64,000 nt of DNA from NCBI GenBank assembly GCA_963665595.2, contig CAXXJK010000004.1, positions 766,217 through 830,216 of the forward strand, read 5' to 3'. Positions 17,303-27,107 of this stretch are shown in pieces. This DNA is from G963665595 sp963665595. GTDB taxonomy: Bacteria; Actinomycetota; Coriobacteriia; Coriobacteriales; CADBOM01. Each line of letters begins with the position of its first letter. The stretch's first letter is position 1. A program made the position numbers and the translations under genes. The notes under the pieces are model-generated. The model saw nothing but the letters and a program-made list of their open reading frames with translations. It was not told the origin of the DNA and searched no databases.

Positions 17303-19264
17303 GTGGTGGTAAAACAATCACAGAGTGAATACGGAGCAGAAAACATTCAGGTTCTTGAGGGGCTTGAAGCGGTTCGTAAACGCCCGGGAATGTACATAGG
17401 TTCTACGGGTCCTCGTGGTCTTCATCATCTAGTCTATGAGGTTGTTGATAACTCAGTTGATGAAGCTCTCGCGGGGGCATGTACGAGAATAGATGTAACC
17501 ATTCACAAAGATAATTCTGTAACGGTTATTGATAATGGTCGTGGTATTCCCGTTGAAATTCATAAAAAGGAAAAGAAGCCAACGGTAGAAGTTGTTTTTA
17601 CCATACTTCATGCAGGCGGTAAGTTTGGAGGAGGCAGTTATAAAGTTTCAGGCGGCCTTCATGGCGTAGGTATTTCAGTGGTAAACGCACTTTCTTCTCG
17701 TGTTGAGGTTGAAGTAACGCGTGATGGTGAAGTTAATGCTATGGCTTTTGAGCGTGGCATTACCAAAGAGAAGTTAAAAAAGGTTAGCTCTGCTTCGCCT
17801 AGTAAACATGGGCTTAAAGTAACGTTTTGGCCAGATCCTGAAATATTTACAGAAACCGTTGTTTTTAATAAAGATATACTTATCAATCGCTTACGAGAAA
17901 TGGCGTTTCTTACTAAAAATCTTAAGATCGTTTTTACTGATGAAAGAGAAGAAGATCCTGAGACACACACTCCTTATTCACAAGAACTATGTTATGCCGG
18001 AGGAGTAGTTGATTTCACAAAATTTCTTAACGAAGGAAAAGAAGTATTAGCAGGCCTCTCGAAACCAATATATTTTGAAACCATTGACGAGAAAATCGGA
18101 GAGATGGAGATTGCTCTACAATGGAATACTTCGTATTATGGTCAAACTCTTGCATTCGCCAATAATATTAATACAACAGAAGGTGGCACACACCTCGATG
18201 GATTTAAGAATGCATTAACGCGTGTGATAAATGAGTATGCAAGGCGTTTGAATATTCTTAAAGAAAAAGATGAAAATCTTTCAGGTGAAGATATTCGTGA
18301 AGGGCTCACTTGTGTGCTCTCTGTTAAATTAGCAGACCCACAATTTGAAGGTCAGACAAAGACAAAGCTGGGTAACACTGAAATGCGAACTTTCGTTCAG
18401 CAAAGTGTTGTTGCGGGTTTATCTGAATATCTTGAAGAGCATCCTAATCAAACAAAAATTATCATTAATAAAGCCGCTCAAGCGCTTAAAGCGCGTCAGG
18501 CTGCTCGAAAAGCTCGAGAACTTACTCGTCGAAAAGGTGCTCTTGAGTCTTCAACACTTCCGGGAAAACTTGCCGATTGTTCAATCCGCGACGCCTCACT
18601 TACTGAACTTTTTATAGTGGAGGGTGATTCCGCAGGGGGTTCTGCAAAACAGGCGCGCGAGCGATCATTTCAAGCTATCTTGCCGTTAAGAGGAAAGATA
18701 TTAAATGTTGAGCGAGCGGGACAACACCGTGCATTAAGCTCTGAAACCATATCATCGCTTATTACCGCCATAGGCACTGGTTTTGGAGATGAATTTAATA
18801 TTGAAAAAGCGCGCTATCATAAAGTGGTCATCATGACAGATGCTGATGTAGACGGTGCTCATATTCGTATTCTATTGCTCACTTTCTTTTTCCGTTATAT
18901 GCCGGAAATGATATATAACGGATATATATATTGTGCGCAACCTCCTTTGTATCGCCTCAAAGTTGGGCAAGGCAAGAAAAACATGCAGTACATCTACAGC
19001 GATGAAGCTCTTTCAACTGAGACTTCAAAAATTGCTGAAGGTACCAAATATGAAATTCAACGATATAAAGGCTTAGGAGAAATGGATCCCGAGCAGCTTT
19101 GGGAGACTACGATGGAGCCTTCAAACCGTACTCTTTTACAGGTGACCGTTGAAGACGCGCAAGGGGCTGAGAAAATTGTTTCAGACCTCATGGGAGACTT
19201 TGTTGAACCGCGTCGTAATTTTATTCAAAAAAATGCAAAAGACGTCCGGTTCCTTGATATATAA
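17303..19264 (+). CDS. gyrB: DNA gyrase subunit B
   Basis: This is the ATPase subunit of gyrase, which introduces negative supercoils. The 653-residue protein shows LEAVRKRPGMYIGST, the ATP-site residues in YEVVDNSVDEA and GRGIPVE, GGLHGVGISVVNALS, the Toprim motif VEGDSAGGSAKQ, PLRGKILNVE and TDADVDGAHI. AAGGAG is only two bases from the GTG at 17303 and five from the next GTG at 17306, so the true start may be 17306. It is 20 bp from gyrA and surely cotranscribed with it. Confidence 0.97.
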   Translation: MVVKQSQSEYGAENIQVLEGLEAVRKRPGMYIGSTGPRGLHHLVYEVVDNSVDEALAGACTRIDVTIHKDNSVTVIDNGRGIPVEIHKKEKKPTVEVVFTILHAGGKFGGGSYKVSGGLHGVGISVVNALSSRVEVEVTRDGEVNAMAFERGITKEKLKKVSSASPSKHGLKVTFWPDPEIFTETVVFNKDILINRLREMAFLTKNLKIVFTDEREEDPETHTPYSQELCYAGGVVDFTKFLNEGKEVLAGLSKPIYFETIDEKIGEMEIALQWNTSYYGQTLAFANNINTTEGGTHLDGFKNALTRVINEYARRLNILKEKDENLSGEDIREGLTCVLSVKLADPQFEGQTKTKLGNTEMRTFVQQSVVAGLSEYLEEHPNQTKIIINKAAQALKARQAARKARELTRRKGALESSTLPGKLADCSIRDASLTELFIVEGDSAGGSAKQARERSFQAILPLRGKILNVERAGQHRALSSETISSLITAIGTGFGDEFNIEKARYHKVVIMTDADVDGAHIRILLLTFFFRYMPEMIYNGYIYCAQPPLYRLKVGQGKKNMQYIYSDEALSTETSKIAEGTKYEIQRYKGLGEMDPEQLWETTMEPSNRTLLQVTVEDAQGAEKIVSDLMGDFVEPRRNFIQKNAKDVRFLDI

Positions 19265-19284
19265 AGTCAGGAGAATAAATTATC

Positions 19285-21882
19285 ATGGCTGATGAAACGA
19301 AAGAACTTGATCTAAGCGGATCACGAGTTGTTCAAGATGAGATGGTAAACGAATTTAAAAATTCGTTTCTAGAATATGCGATGAGCGTCATAGTTGCGCG
19401 TGCGTTGCCTGATGTACGAGACGGCCTTAAACCAGTTCATAGACGCATTTTATATGCTATGTATGACAGCGGTGTTGTTCCAACAAAACCTCATAAGAAG
19501 TCGGCATGGACCGTTGGTGAAGTTATTGGTAAATATCACCCTCACGGTGATTCAGCAGTATACGACACTATGGTTCGTCTCGCACAAAATTTTTCTATGC
19601 GTGTTCCTCTTGTTGACGGCCACGGCAACTTTGGTTCAGTAGATGGCGATTCTGCCGCTGCCATGAGATATACCGAAGCTCGTCTTGACCGTCCTGCAAT
19701 GGAACTTCTGAGAGATCTTGATAAGAATACGGTTGATTGGCAACCAAATTACGATGAGTCACTAAAAGAGCCTTCAGTATTACCTTCACGTTTCCCTAAT
19801 CTGCTGGTTAATGGGTCTTCAGGTATCGCTGTTGGTATGGCCACAAACATTCCTCCTCATAATCTGGGAGAGGTTATTGATGCTGCCTGTCTTTATATCG
19901 ATAATCCCGATGTGACAACCGAAGAGTTGATGAAAGTAATGCCAGGTCCTGATTTTCCAACAGGTGCCATGGTTATGGGATTGAGTGGAATTAAAGATGC
20001 CTATGAGACCGGGCGTGGGTCTTTTATCATTCGATCACGCGCGAAGATGGAGCAGACCTCAACAGGTCGTCAACGTATTGTTGTTACTGAAATACCCTAC
20101 ATGGTAAATAAAACCAAATTGATAGAAAAAATAGCCGAGTTAGTCAATGACAAGAAAATCACTGAAATAACCGGGCTCAATGATGAATCTGATCGCAGTG
20201 GCATGCGTATCGTAATAGATCTTAAGCAGGGCACTATTCCCGAGGTAGTACTTAATAAATTATTCAAACACACTCAACTTCAAACTTCTTTTGGCGTCAT
20301 TATGATTGCTCTTGTTGATGGTGTTCCCCGTACGCTTTCTTTAAAAGAAGTTCTTCATTATTACGTTGAACACCAGGTAAATATAATAGTTAGACGAACA
20401 AGATTTGATCTTGAGAAAGCAGAAGCGCGGGCTCATATTCTTGAAGGTTTACTTCTTGCTCTTGATCATATTGATGAGGTTATCAAACTTATACGTGCTT
20501 CGCGTACTGATAAAGAAGCTCTTGAGGGTCTTATTGTCCGCTTTGGATTTTCGCAGGTTCAAGCAGAGGCAATTCTTGAAATGAAGCTCAGGCGACTTAC
20601 TGGACTTGAGCGCGAGAAAGTGGAAGCCGAATTGGCTGAACTCCGAAAACAGATTGCCTATTATAAAGGAATTCTCGCTGATGATCACCTGCAGCGCCAG
20701 GTGATCAAAGACGAAATGCAGGAAATTAAACAGAGGTTTAGCACCAAACGTCTTACAGAACTTTGTACTCAAGAAGCTAAGACGCTTGAAGTTGAGGATC
20801 TTATTGCGGAAGAGGATATGGTTGTTACTATTACGCGATCTGGCTATGTTAAACGACTGCCTGTTGCTACTTATCGGCAACAAAAGCGCGGGGGAAAAGG
20901 CCTTCAGGGCGTAAACCTTAAAGATAACGATTTTGTCGAACATCTATTTATTGCCTCAACTCATGATTATATGCTGTTCTTCTCTACCAAGGGTAAAGTT
21001 TACCGACTTAAAGTACATGAGCTTCCTATGGGAAGTCGCCATGCACGGGGCCATGCTATTGTTCAGCTTCTACCTTTTGAAGCAGACGAGAAAATAGCCG
21101 CCGTCATTTCCACGAAAGATTTTCCTGAAAGCGAATACCTTCTTTTTGCGACAAAAAAGGGCATGATCAAAAAGACGGCGATGTCTTCATATGGGCGTTC
21201 GCGCCGTGATGGATTAATTGCAATAAACCTGAGAAGCGATGATGCCCTTATTGCTGTTCGGCGAGTAAAAGAAGGGCAAAAAGTCGTCATGGTATCCTCA
21301 GCGGGTAAGGCTATTATGTGGGATGAATCAGAAGCCCGTCCCATGGGGCGCGACACCATGGGTGTCAAAGGTATCAATGTCCCTTCAAGTGCCGAGGTTC
21401 TTGGTATGGAAATTGTTCCACGTGGAGGGGAGCTGTTCGTAATTACTGAACACGGCTATGGCAAACGCACTCCTATGTCTGATTATCCCATACAGCACCG
21501 TGGCGGACAGGGTGTTAACACCATTGCTATGACGGATAAAAAAGGCAAACTTATGGGGATGAAAGTAGTTAATGAAGATCATGAGCTTATGATCATCTCT
21601 GAAGAAGGTGTTGTCATCCGCTTAAAAGCTAAGGATGTTAGCAAACTTGGGCGCGCCACTCAAGGCGTAAAAGTTATGAATGTTGCCGAAACTGATTGTG
21701 TTACTGCAGTGGCCCGAGTTGCCACAGGGCGAAAGAAAAAGCCAGCCACCGCCGGAGAACAACAGCATCTATTTTCCAACGCACAGGAGCTTCATGCAAA
21801 TGCAACAGCAGATGAAGGCGATGACAGTGAAGAATTTGATGACGAAATTGGATTAGAAGAAGAACTTGAGGACGAGGAATAG
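19285..21882 (+). CDS. gyrA: DNA gyrase subunit A
   Basis: This is the DNA-cleaving subunit. The 865-residue protein has the catalytic tyrosine in AAMRYTEARL, the quinolone-determining stretch YHPHGDSAVYDTM with Ser and Asp at the usual sensitive positions, a coiled-coil gate and a six-bladed C-terminal domain with the GyrA box (KRGGKGLQG). The tail after about residue 845 is highly acidic (GDDSEEFDDEIGLEEELEDEE is nearly all Asp/Glu), as in other gyrases where it tunes supercoiling. AGGAG stands upstream of the start. Confidence 0.97.
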   Translation: MADETKELDLSGSRVVQDEMVNEFKNSFLEYAMSVIVARALPDVRDGLKPVHRRILYAMYDSGVVPTKPHKKSAWTVGEVIGKYHPHGDSAVYDTMVRLAQNFSMRVPLVDGHGNFGSVDGDSAAAMRYTEARLDRPAMELLRDLDKNTVDWQPNYDESLKEPSVLPSRFPNLLVNGSSGIAVGMATNIPPHNLGEVIDAACLYIDNPDVTTEELMKVMPGPDFPTGAMVMGLSGIKDAYETGRGSFIIRSRAKMEQTSTGRQRIVVTEIPYMVNKTKLIEKIAELVNDKKITEITGLNDESDRSGMRIVIDLKQGTIPEVVLNKLFKHTQLQTSFGVIMIALVDGVPRTLSLKEVLHYYVEHQVNIIVRRTRFDLEKAEARAHILEGLLLALDHIDEVIKLIRASRTDKEALEGLIVRFGFSQVQAEAILEMKLRRLTGLEREKVEAELAELRKQIAYYKGILADDHLQRQVIKDEMQEIKQRFSTKRLTELCTQEAKTLEVEDLIAEEDMVVTITRSGYVKRLPVATYRQQKRGGKGLQGVNLKDNDFVEHLFIASTHDYMLFFSTKGKVYRLKVHELPMGSRHARGHAIVQLLPFEADEKIAAVISTKDFPESEYLLFATKKGMIKKTAMSSYGRSRRDGLIAINLRSDDALIAVRRVKEGQKVVMVSSAGKAIMWDESEARPMGRDTMGVKGINVPSSAEVLGMEIVPRGGELFVITEHGYGKRTPMSDYPIQHRGGQGVNTIAMTDKKGKLMGMKVVNEDHELMIISEEGVVIRLKAKDVSKLGRATQGVKVMNVAETDCVTAVARVATGRKKKPATAGEQQHLFSNAQELHANATADEGDDSEEFDDEIGLEEELEDEE

Positions 21883-21914
21883 CCCTTCGTTACACCGATA
21901 GATATGTGAAAAAT

Positions 21915-21956
21915 GTGCGCCGCTCCCTTCATTTATTTCAAGAAGGAGCGGCGCAC
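21915..21956 (+). terminator. GC-rich hairpin after gyrA
   Basis: A perfect 12-bp stem (GTGCGCCGCTCC with its complement) closes an 18-nt loop 33 bp after the gyrA stop. No U-tract follows. It is probably the gyrBA terminator or a stabilising 3' hairpin. Confidence 0.6.
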
Positions 21957-22019
21957 GTGCGAGCAAACCTGTTACGCTTGGCAGAAAATGTGGAATTGCC
22001 TGCATAATCTAAAAAACGG

Positions 22020-22048
22020 TTGTCTTACGTCGTGATTTGCCGTATATT
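22020..22048 (+). promoter_or_regulatory. Promoter of the tRNA-Ile/tRNA-Ala pair
   Basis: TTGTCT (22020-22025) and TATATT (22043-22048) stand 17 bp apart, with the predicted start about 10 bp before tRNA-Ile. Confidence 0.75.
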
Positions 22049-22065
22049 AAGCGAGCGCATTTTTA

Positions 22066-22142
22066 GGGCCCATAGCTCAGTTGGCTAGAGCGCACGGCTG
22101 ATAACCGTGAGGTCACAAGTTCGAATCTTGTTGGGCCCACCA
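22066..22142 (+). tRNA. tRNA-Ile (GAT anticodon)
   Basis: The acceptor stem GGGCCCA pairs with TGGGCCC. The D-loop is AGCTCAGTTGGCTAGAGC, the anticodon loop CTGATAA has GAT at 22100-22102, and the T-arm contains GTTCGAATC. The CCA end is encoded (22140-22142). It lies directly after gyrA rather than in an rRNA operon, as in many Actinobacteria. Confidence 0.97.
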
Positions 22143-22182
22143 CCGCGCGTTGTTCTGCCCGCCAGGGGCAGTGTTGTTTAAT

Positions 22183-22258
22183 GGGGGTTTAGCTCAGCTG
22201 GGAGAGCGACGGCTTTGCAAGCCGTAGGTCAGGGGTTCGAACCCCCTAACCTCCACCA
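22183..22258 (+). tRNA. tRNA-Ala (TGC anticodon)
   Basis: The acceptor stem GGGGGTT pairs with AACCTCC with one G-U pair. The anticodon loop TTTGCAA holds TGC at 22216-22218, the T-loop is GGTTCGAACC, and CCA is encoded at 22256-22258. It follows tRNA-Ile by 40 bp and is probably cotranscribed. Confidence 0.97.
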
Positions 22259-22413
22259 TCACAAAAACCTGCTAGATGGGCGCATACAGCTTGTCTGGCA
22301 GTTTCATTTTCAAGGGTCAAAAAGCACATTTCATTAGAATGTTTTAGAACAAGGTTTGCTTAAGGCTGAATTTCCGGTATACATCATCGTTTAACGGGAT
22401 CGACCTAGTTCCC

Positions 22414-23652
22414 CTACTCATAGCACGCAATGGTGCCTTCGGCGATGATGGCCACGTTTGCATTCTTGCCATAGGTCTCAACCAGAAGGTCATGCGCCTC
22501 CTGCCAGGTATTCACGTAAACCTGTTTGTCCAGTTCGCCGCACTGAAATGCGGATGATGGCTCGGGTTCCATCCAGTAGATGTAGCGGGAAATCTGCGGA
22601 CGCACCTGAATCCTGCCGGAGTACATACGACCACCACGATTTCGACCAAACTCGCCCAGCAGGTAATGAATCTGCTGACCGGTGTGGGTGCGGTCAATGA
22701 GCACGAGATCGCCGCCGCTCTCTTTCACGGCAAGCGATGCCACGGATACGGCGTTCATGGCATCGGTGGCCTTGGCATTGGCGTTGGTGATTACGATGTC
22801 CTTACCGGTGATCCTAGGAATGGAATAGGACTTCTGAGCAGCAGGGATGGCAGCGTAGTACTCTTTGATTGCGTCGCCGGCGTATACGTCGGTCACCTCG
22901 AGGCGGGAGTTGTACAGCACGTCGATCTTAAAGAACTGACCGATCATCTGACCGAGCTCCTCTACCTGATTGCGCATACCATCGACGGCAATATCGCCCA
23001 TTTGTGTTACGAAGTCGATATTGCGTGCATGAATGTCATCTATGGCAGCCTTGTGGGTGCCATAGATGGTGTCGATGGAGGCCATACCTGGGAAGAGTAG
23101 CTTGTAACCACCGCTGAAGCCGTTGAAAGGATGCGGAGTGATGGCGCCGATACCAATACGCAAATCGCAGCTCATGAACTCGGCGTTGCAGTATACCTCA
23201 TAGCCGCCCGAAGCGGCACCGATGTAATCGTTGTTCTCATAACAGTTGTGGTTGTATATTGGAATGCGCCGCATGATATCCTCACCCAGCTTAGCGGAGA
23301 AATCACGCCTGTTGTGTGCGCAGTGAGCCCCAAGAGCGCAGATGAAGCGGATGTGGTCGTCGGTCACACCGGCGCGCCCGAGTTCCTCGAGGATGATGTG
23401 GGCGATGTCATTGGTGGGTGTACCACGGGAGAGGTCGTCGAACACGATGCAGACTTCTTGGGCGTCCTGGGCAAGTTCGTAGATAGTTTTTGAATCGTAC
23501 GGGGCATTGATTTTCTGACGGATCTCTTCTTTGTTGAGAGAGGGAAACTCGTCATTCGGAAGACCGTAGAACTCGACATTCCAGGAATCGGGCAACTCGA
23601 TCTCGACCGGCTCATTGCCCTGCCAGATATTCTGATTCAATGTGAATTTCAT
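22414..23652 (-). CDS. LarA-family nickel-pincer racemase/epimerase homologue (DUF2088)
   Basis: This is a predicted 2-hydroxyacid racemase or epimerase using the nickel-pincer nucleotide cofactor. In the 412-residue protein the known catalytic set falls at the same numbers as in Lactobacillus plantarum LarA: His174 and Lys184 in HPFNGFSGGYK, and His200 in GTHKA. A His corresponding to His108 lies in GAHCAH, with FDDLSRGTP near residue 72. The ATG at 23652 is chosen for the GAGAGG upstream. No larB, larC or larE cofactor genes are nearby, so the cofactor must be made elsewhere in the genome or not at all. The substrate is unknown; LarA homologues act on lactate, malate, phenyllactate and others. 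Confidence 0.85.
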   Translation of the reverse strand: MKFTLNQNIWQGNEPVEIELPDSWNVEFYGLPNDEFPSLNKEEIRQKINAPYDSKTIYELAQDAQEVCIVFDDLSRGTPTNDIAHIILEELGRAGVTDDHIRFICALGAHCAHNRRDFSAKLGEDIMRRIPIYNHNCYENNDYIGAASGGYEVYCNAEFMSCDLRIGIGAITPHPFNGFSGGYKLLFPGMASIDTIYGTHKAAIDDIHARNIDFVTQMGDIAVDGMRNQVEELGQMIGQFFKIDVLYNSRLEVTDVYAGDAIKEYYAAIPAAQKSYSIPRITGKDIVITNANAKATDAMNAVSVASLAVKESGGDLVLIDRTHTGQQIHYLLGEFGRNRGGRMYSGRIQVRPQISRYIYWMEPEPSSAFQCGELDKQVYVNTWQEAHDLLVETYGKNANVAIIAEGTIACYE

Positions 23653-23900
23653 GGGATTCCTCTCTCGACTGGTTAATTCCGAAGGCCTGCTCGCACATGA
23701 GTTCGAAGACAATCACGCAGGCATGGTAGCGGGTACATCTATGTGCATTATATACATATGACGAAACGTCTCGCAATCCGGGTTATGAGGGCGTATGGCG
23801 TGCAGCTGATAGTGCAAACCAAACAAAGTACTTCTTTACCTTCCCATACCCCTATCGTAGAATGTCATAGGATTGACTGTATCTATGAGAGGGGCACCCG

Positions 23901-24668
23901 GTGAACGCCTTTTTTTCTAAATTTCTTGAAAGTGGGCTTATCGCTGCAGTGGTAATGGGGGTTGCCTACGTTCTCACCTTTTTCAATATAGCGGGGACCT
24001 TGGATGCGTTTTGTCTCCCTCACGAATTGATTACCATTGGTATTCCTCAAATTATTGAAACTATATTCAAAGTTGTAGTAAATATCTGGGCGATTCTTCC
24101 GCTTATCATTATTGTTGTATTCGTAACGCGACCTCTAAAAAATCATGAACTATTGCGGTGTATCTACTCATCGGCGTTTCTCGTCGGGATAATCATGTTT
24201 ACCTTTTTCGTTCTTGATTATTTTTTGCCAATAAATTGGATATTGGTGGCGATCATCGTCTATATTTGGGGTAAACATCTTTTTCGACCTCTCATAATGC
24301 AACGCACGGTTAAAGGCTATAAAGATAAGTGGAACGCTCATTACGGTGGCGAACGACAAGATGAGAAAAGTGTTGCAAAAAATATTGCTGCTCGTATAGC
24401 CATGGTGTGCCTTGTTATCTGCGGTCTTTATTACACTTCTCAAACTATGTATGAGTATGGGAAACAGGAGGTTCAAAATGCCACCTGGCATTATATTGCC
24501 CATGATTATGGCAATAAGATTATTGTCTTTCAGTCAGACTGGTACTATGTACTTATGACTCGAGAGGGTGACACGCTTACCAAAAACTATCAAATCATTC
24601 GTTTTGATGAACTAGGCGCTCTGAGTTATGAAAACACCGGAATGCTCCCTGTTGAACAGGCTATCTGA
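23901..24668 (+). CDS. Hypothetical membrane protein
   Basis: I do not recognise this 255-residue protein. It starts with GTG after GAGAGGGGC. About five hydrophobic segments are visible: residues about 10-35, 55-75, 90-125 (two close segments) and 170-190. A more polar stretch lies around 135-165. The last 60 residues (after YYTSQTMYEYG) look extracytoplasmic and rich in aromatic residues. It lies 13 bp before the CDGSH protein gene and may be cotranscribed with it. Confidence 0.7.
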   Translation: MNAFFSKFLESGLIAAVVMGVAYVLTFFNIAGTLDAFCLPHELITIGIPQIIETIFKVVVNIWAILPLIIIVVFVTRPLKNHELLRCIYSSAFLVGIIMFTFFVLDYFLPINWILVAIIVYIWGKHLFRPLIMQRTVKGYKDKWNAHYGGERQDEKSVAKNIAARIAMVCLVICGLYYTSQTMYEYGKQEVQNATWHYIAHDYGNKIIVFQSDWYYVLMTREGDTLTKNYQIIRFDELGALSYENTGMLPVEQAI

Positions 24669-24681
24669 GAGGTTGTTTATT

Positions 24682-25362
24682 ATGGAAACTCACGACCGAA
24701 AGATAAAAATAATACCCCAAGGTCCTTACCTGGTAACCGGAGGTATTCCGTTAGATGAAAAGATAATTACTCCAGAAGGGCATTCCTATACATTTAAAGA
24801 AGGAAGAGCGTTACCCCAAGCAGAAAGCTATGCTTTGTGCCGTTGTGGTAAATCAAAGAACAAACCATTCTGCGACGGTTCTCATACGCATGTTGACTTT
24901 GAAGAACGCGAGCGTGCTTCACGCGCGCCCTACGAGGAACGCGCCGATTTCTTTTCGGGCCCTGGTGTTGATCTACTTGATGACGGGCGCTGCGCATTTG
25001 CCCGATTCTGTCATCGTGAACATGGTATGGTGTGGAATCTTGTTGATGCATCAGACAGCCCGCTCTATCGCAAAGAAGCTATCGAGGGTGCGAGCGCATG
25101 TCCCTCTGGCCGTCTCACCGCTGTTGATAAAGAAGGCACGCTCATCGAGCCAGATTATGCACCCTCTATCAGTATCATCCAAGATCCGGAAAAAAATGTC
25201 AGTGCAGGTATTTTTGTGCGAGGTTATATTCCTATTGAATCTGAAGATGGCAGGGTGTATGAAATTCGCAATCGCGAGGCTCTTTGCCGCTGTGGTCATT
25301 CTCAAAACATGCCTTTCTGCGATGCCACACATGCCTCGATTGGGTTTTTTGATCAGGATTAA
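24682..25362 (+). CDS. Two-CDGSH iron-sulfur protein with a central mono-cluster domain
   Basis: This is a predicted cytoplasmic redox or iron-sulfur transfer protein of 226 residues. CDGSH domain 1 has Cys53, Cys55, Cys64 and His68 (CRCGKSKNKPFCDGSH). A central divergent 4Fe-4S type domain has CAFARFCH and ACPSGRL. CDGSH domain 2 ends the protein (CRCGHSQNMPFCDATH). Each CDGSH unit binds a [2Fe-2S] cluster through 3 Cys and 1 His. The ATG at 24682 is preferred because GAGAGG precedes it; the frame is open upstream. Such fusions are known in bacteria but their role is poorly defined. Confidence 0.85.
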   Translation: METHDRKIKIIPQGPYLVTGGIPLDEKIITPEGHSYTFKEGRALPQAESYALCRCGKSKNKPFCDGSHTHVDFEERERASRAPYEERADFFSGPGVDLLDDGRCAFARFCHREHGMVWNLVDASDSPLYRKEAIEGASACPSGRLTAVDKEGTLIEPDYAPSISIIQDPEKNVSAGIFVRGYIPIESEDGRVYEIRNREALCRCGHSQNMPFCDATHASIGFFDQD

Positions 25363-25502
25363 GCAAGATTTATACGTATGATCTTGGCTTAAATAGGTAA
25401 ACTAGGCTCTGTGCATAGGTATGTCGTATACCCTTTTGGCAAACAATACTATAGGTTCGTACGTGTGTAAGAAAAACAACATCTGTCTCTAGGGGAGGAC
25501 GA

Positions 25503-27031
25503 GTGTTGTCACGCGTGGATACTATACAGAGAAAAAAATATGATGACGGCAGAACGAAAACGTATCACTTTGTTGATCGTGCTGCTTCTTCCGATGCTTT
25601 AAACGCGCCACAAGATAGCAAACAATACTCTGCAGACAGAGGATATCGTTTCAAAAATCTGCCTAAAATTGTTCCGATATTTTTTGGTATATTTTTTATT
25701 ACTGCGTTTGAAGCTTTACTTACCATAGACGTATATCCAACAGATGGTCCGGAAATCGTAATGGCTGGATCTATCAGCCGATACGCAATATCGGTTATAG
25801 CGTGTACCGTTATCGCCTTAATGTCGCGTATAATATTTTCTCTTTCAGGACGCACCTATCTTGCTGTTGCATCGGTACTATGTTGTACGTTGGGAGGAAT
25901 AGTTCTCCTAGCATGCAAGTTTTTTCTTTTTTCAGAAATAGGTTTCATGGGAGGCTCACTGCTTGTGGGTGCAGGAGCATCTTTTCTCAAGCTTTTCTGG
26001 CTTGAATTTTATGCAAAACTCGATATGATACGCGTCATACTTCATTATTCCATGGCTCAGATTATTTCTTCGTTTGTGATTGCGGGTTTTTCACTCATAG
26101 ATCCAAAGTGGCTGGTTATCGGGTTATATCTTACATTCCCCTGTCTATCCTATCTCTGTTATAGACAATCATTGCGCGTGTACCATGAGAGTGTGAGTAT
26201 TCAAGGGGAAAAAATAAGTTCGAATTGGTCGTTTCCCATAAAACCGGTACTCCCTTATGGGATTGTTTACGTTTACCAATCTTCTGGTGCGCTCCTATCT
26301 TCCGGGAGATGCACGTGGGTATGCTGCATTGGGCGTCTCGCTCGCTCTCATCCCTATATTTCTGTATACGTTTTTCCGCTCCGATTCATTTGATATGCGT
26401 GTTTTGTACCGAATATCATTTCCCTTGGTTGTTTTGGGGCCGCTCTGTTTGATCGTAAGGCGGAGGTACCGCAAGTGTTCTCGGTGCCTTAAGCACCAAT
26501 GCCGGGTTTTCTTGTCTCACACTTTTTGTCACAGTGATACTTTGCGATATTTCTTTTTAGACATGGAGCAAACGCTCTTTGGCTTTTTGGATTTGCCTCA
26601 GGAGCTATTGATTTAGGAAAAAATGCTTGCAACGGTCAGCAAAACGTTCATTATTCCTATTGCAGACCATCTTATCGTCTTTTGCAATTATTATTTTTTC
26701 CTTAACCATACTGTTTGCAGTTCTGATAACGGATAAAGATTTTGAAGGTACCTGGGGCATCGTGGCGAAACAAGGCAATGCGCTTATACCGATGCCTACC
26801 GCTCTTGATGATATGGTCAATCGTTGTATCAGAATTGCGCGGGTAAAGGGGCTCACGCGAAGAGAGGAAGAGATACTGTTTCTTCTTGCTCAAAACTGTA
26901 GTTCTTCAGTGATTGCAGTGCGTTTATATCTCGCTGAGTCGACGGTGAAGACTCATGTTAAGCATATTTACGCAAAACTGGGTGTACACACCAGGTCTGA
27001 TCTTGTCGCCTTGGTTAACAAACAATGTTAG
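25503..27031 (+). pseudogene. Broken LuxR-family membrane regulator
   Basis: The reading frame switches at least three times. An N-terminal hydrophobic part (25503 to about 26265) continues in another frame as LLVRSYLPGDARGYAALG and on to about 26450. A further frame carries WLFGFASGAIDLGK near 26575-26615. The last frame (26627-27031) ends with a LuxR helix-turn-helix (GLTRREEEILFLLAQN, then AESTVKTHVKHIYAKLGVHTRSDL). Total span, 1529 bp, equals the intact paralogues in this window. It was presumably a membrane-sensor transcription factor; the adjacent reductase is also damaged. The C-terminal 134-residue piece could still be made as a lone HTH protein. Confidence 0.85.
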
Positions 27032-27048
27032 GTTTTGATCTATAACGC

Positions 27049-27086
27049 ACAAACATCTCGACAGAAGAACCTGTCGAGATGTTTGT
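27049..27086. terminator. Bidirectional hairpin between two converging broken genes
   Basis: A perfect 16-bp stem (ACAAACATCTCGACAG and its complement) has a 6-nt loop. It lies between the convergent regulator remnant and the reductase gene, the expected place for a shared terminator. Confidence 0.75.
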
Positions 27087-27107
27087 AGAATGTTGTCCGC
27101 CACTCAG

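Noticed and set aside
19480..19580. Quinolone resistance changes in gyrA
   Set aside because: The stretch YHPHGDSAVYDTM keeps the usual sensitive Ser and Asp, so no classical resistance change is visible.
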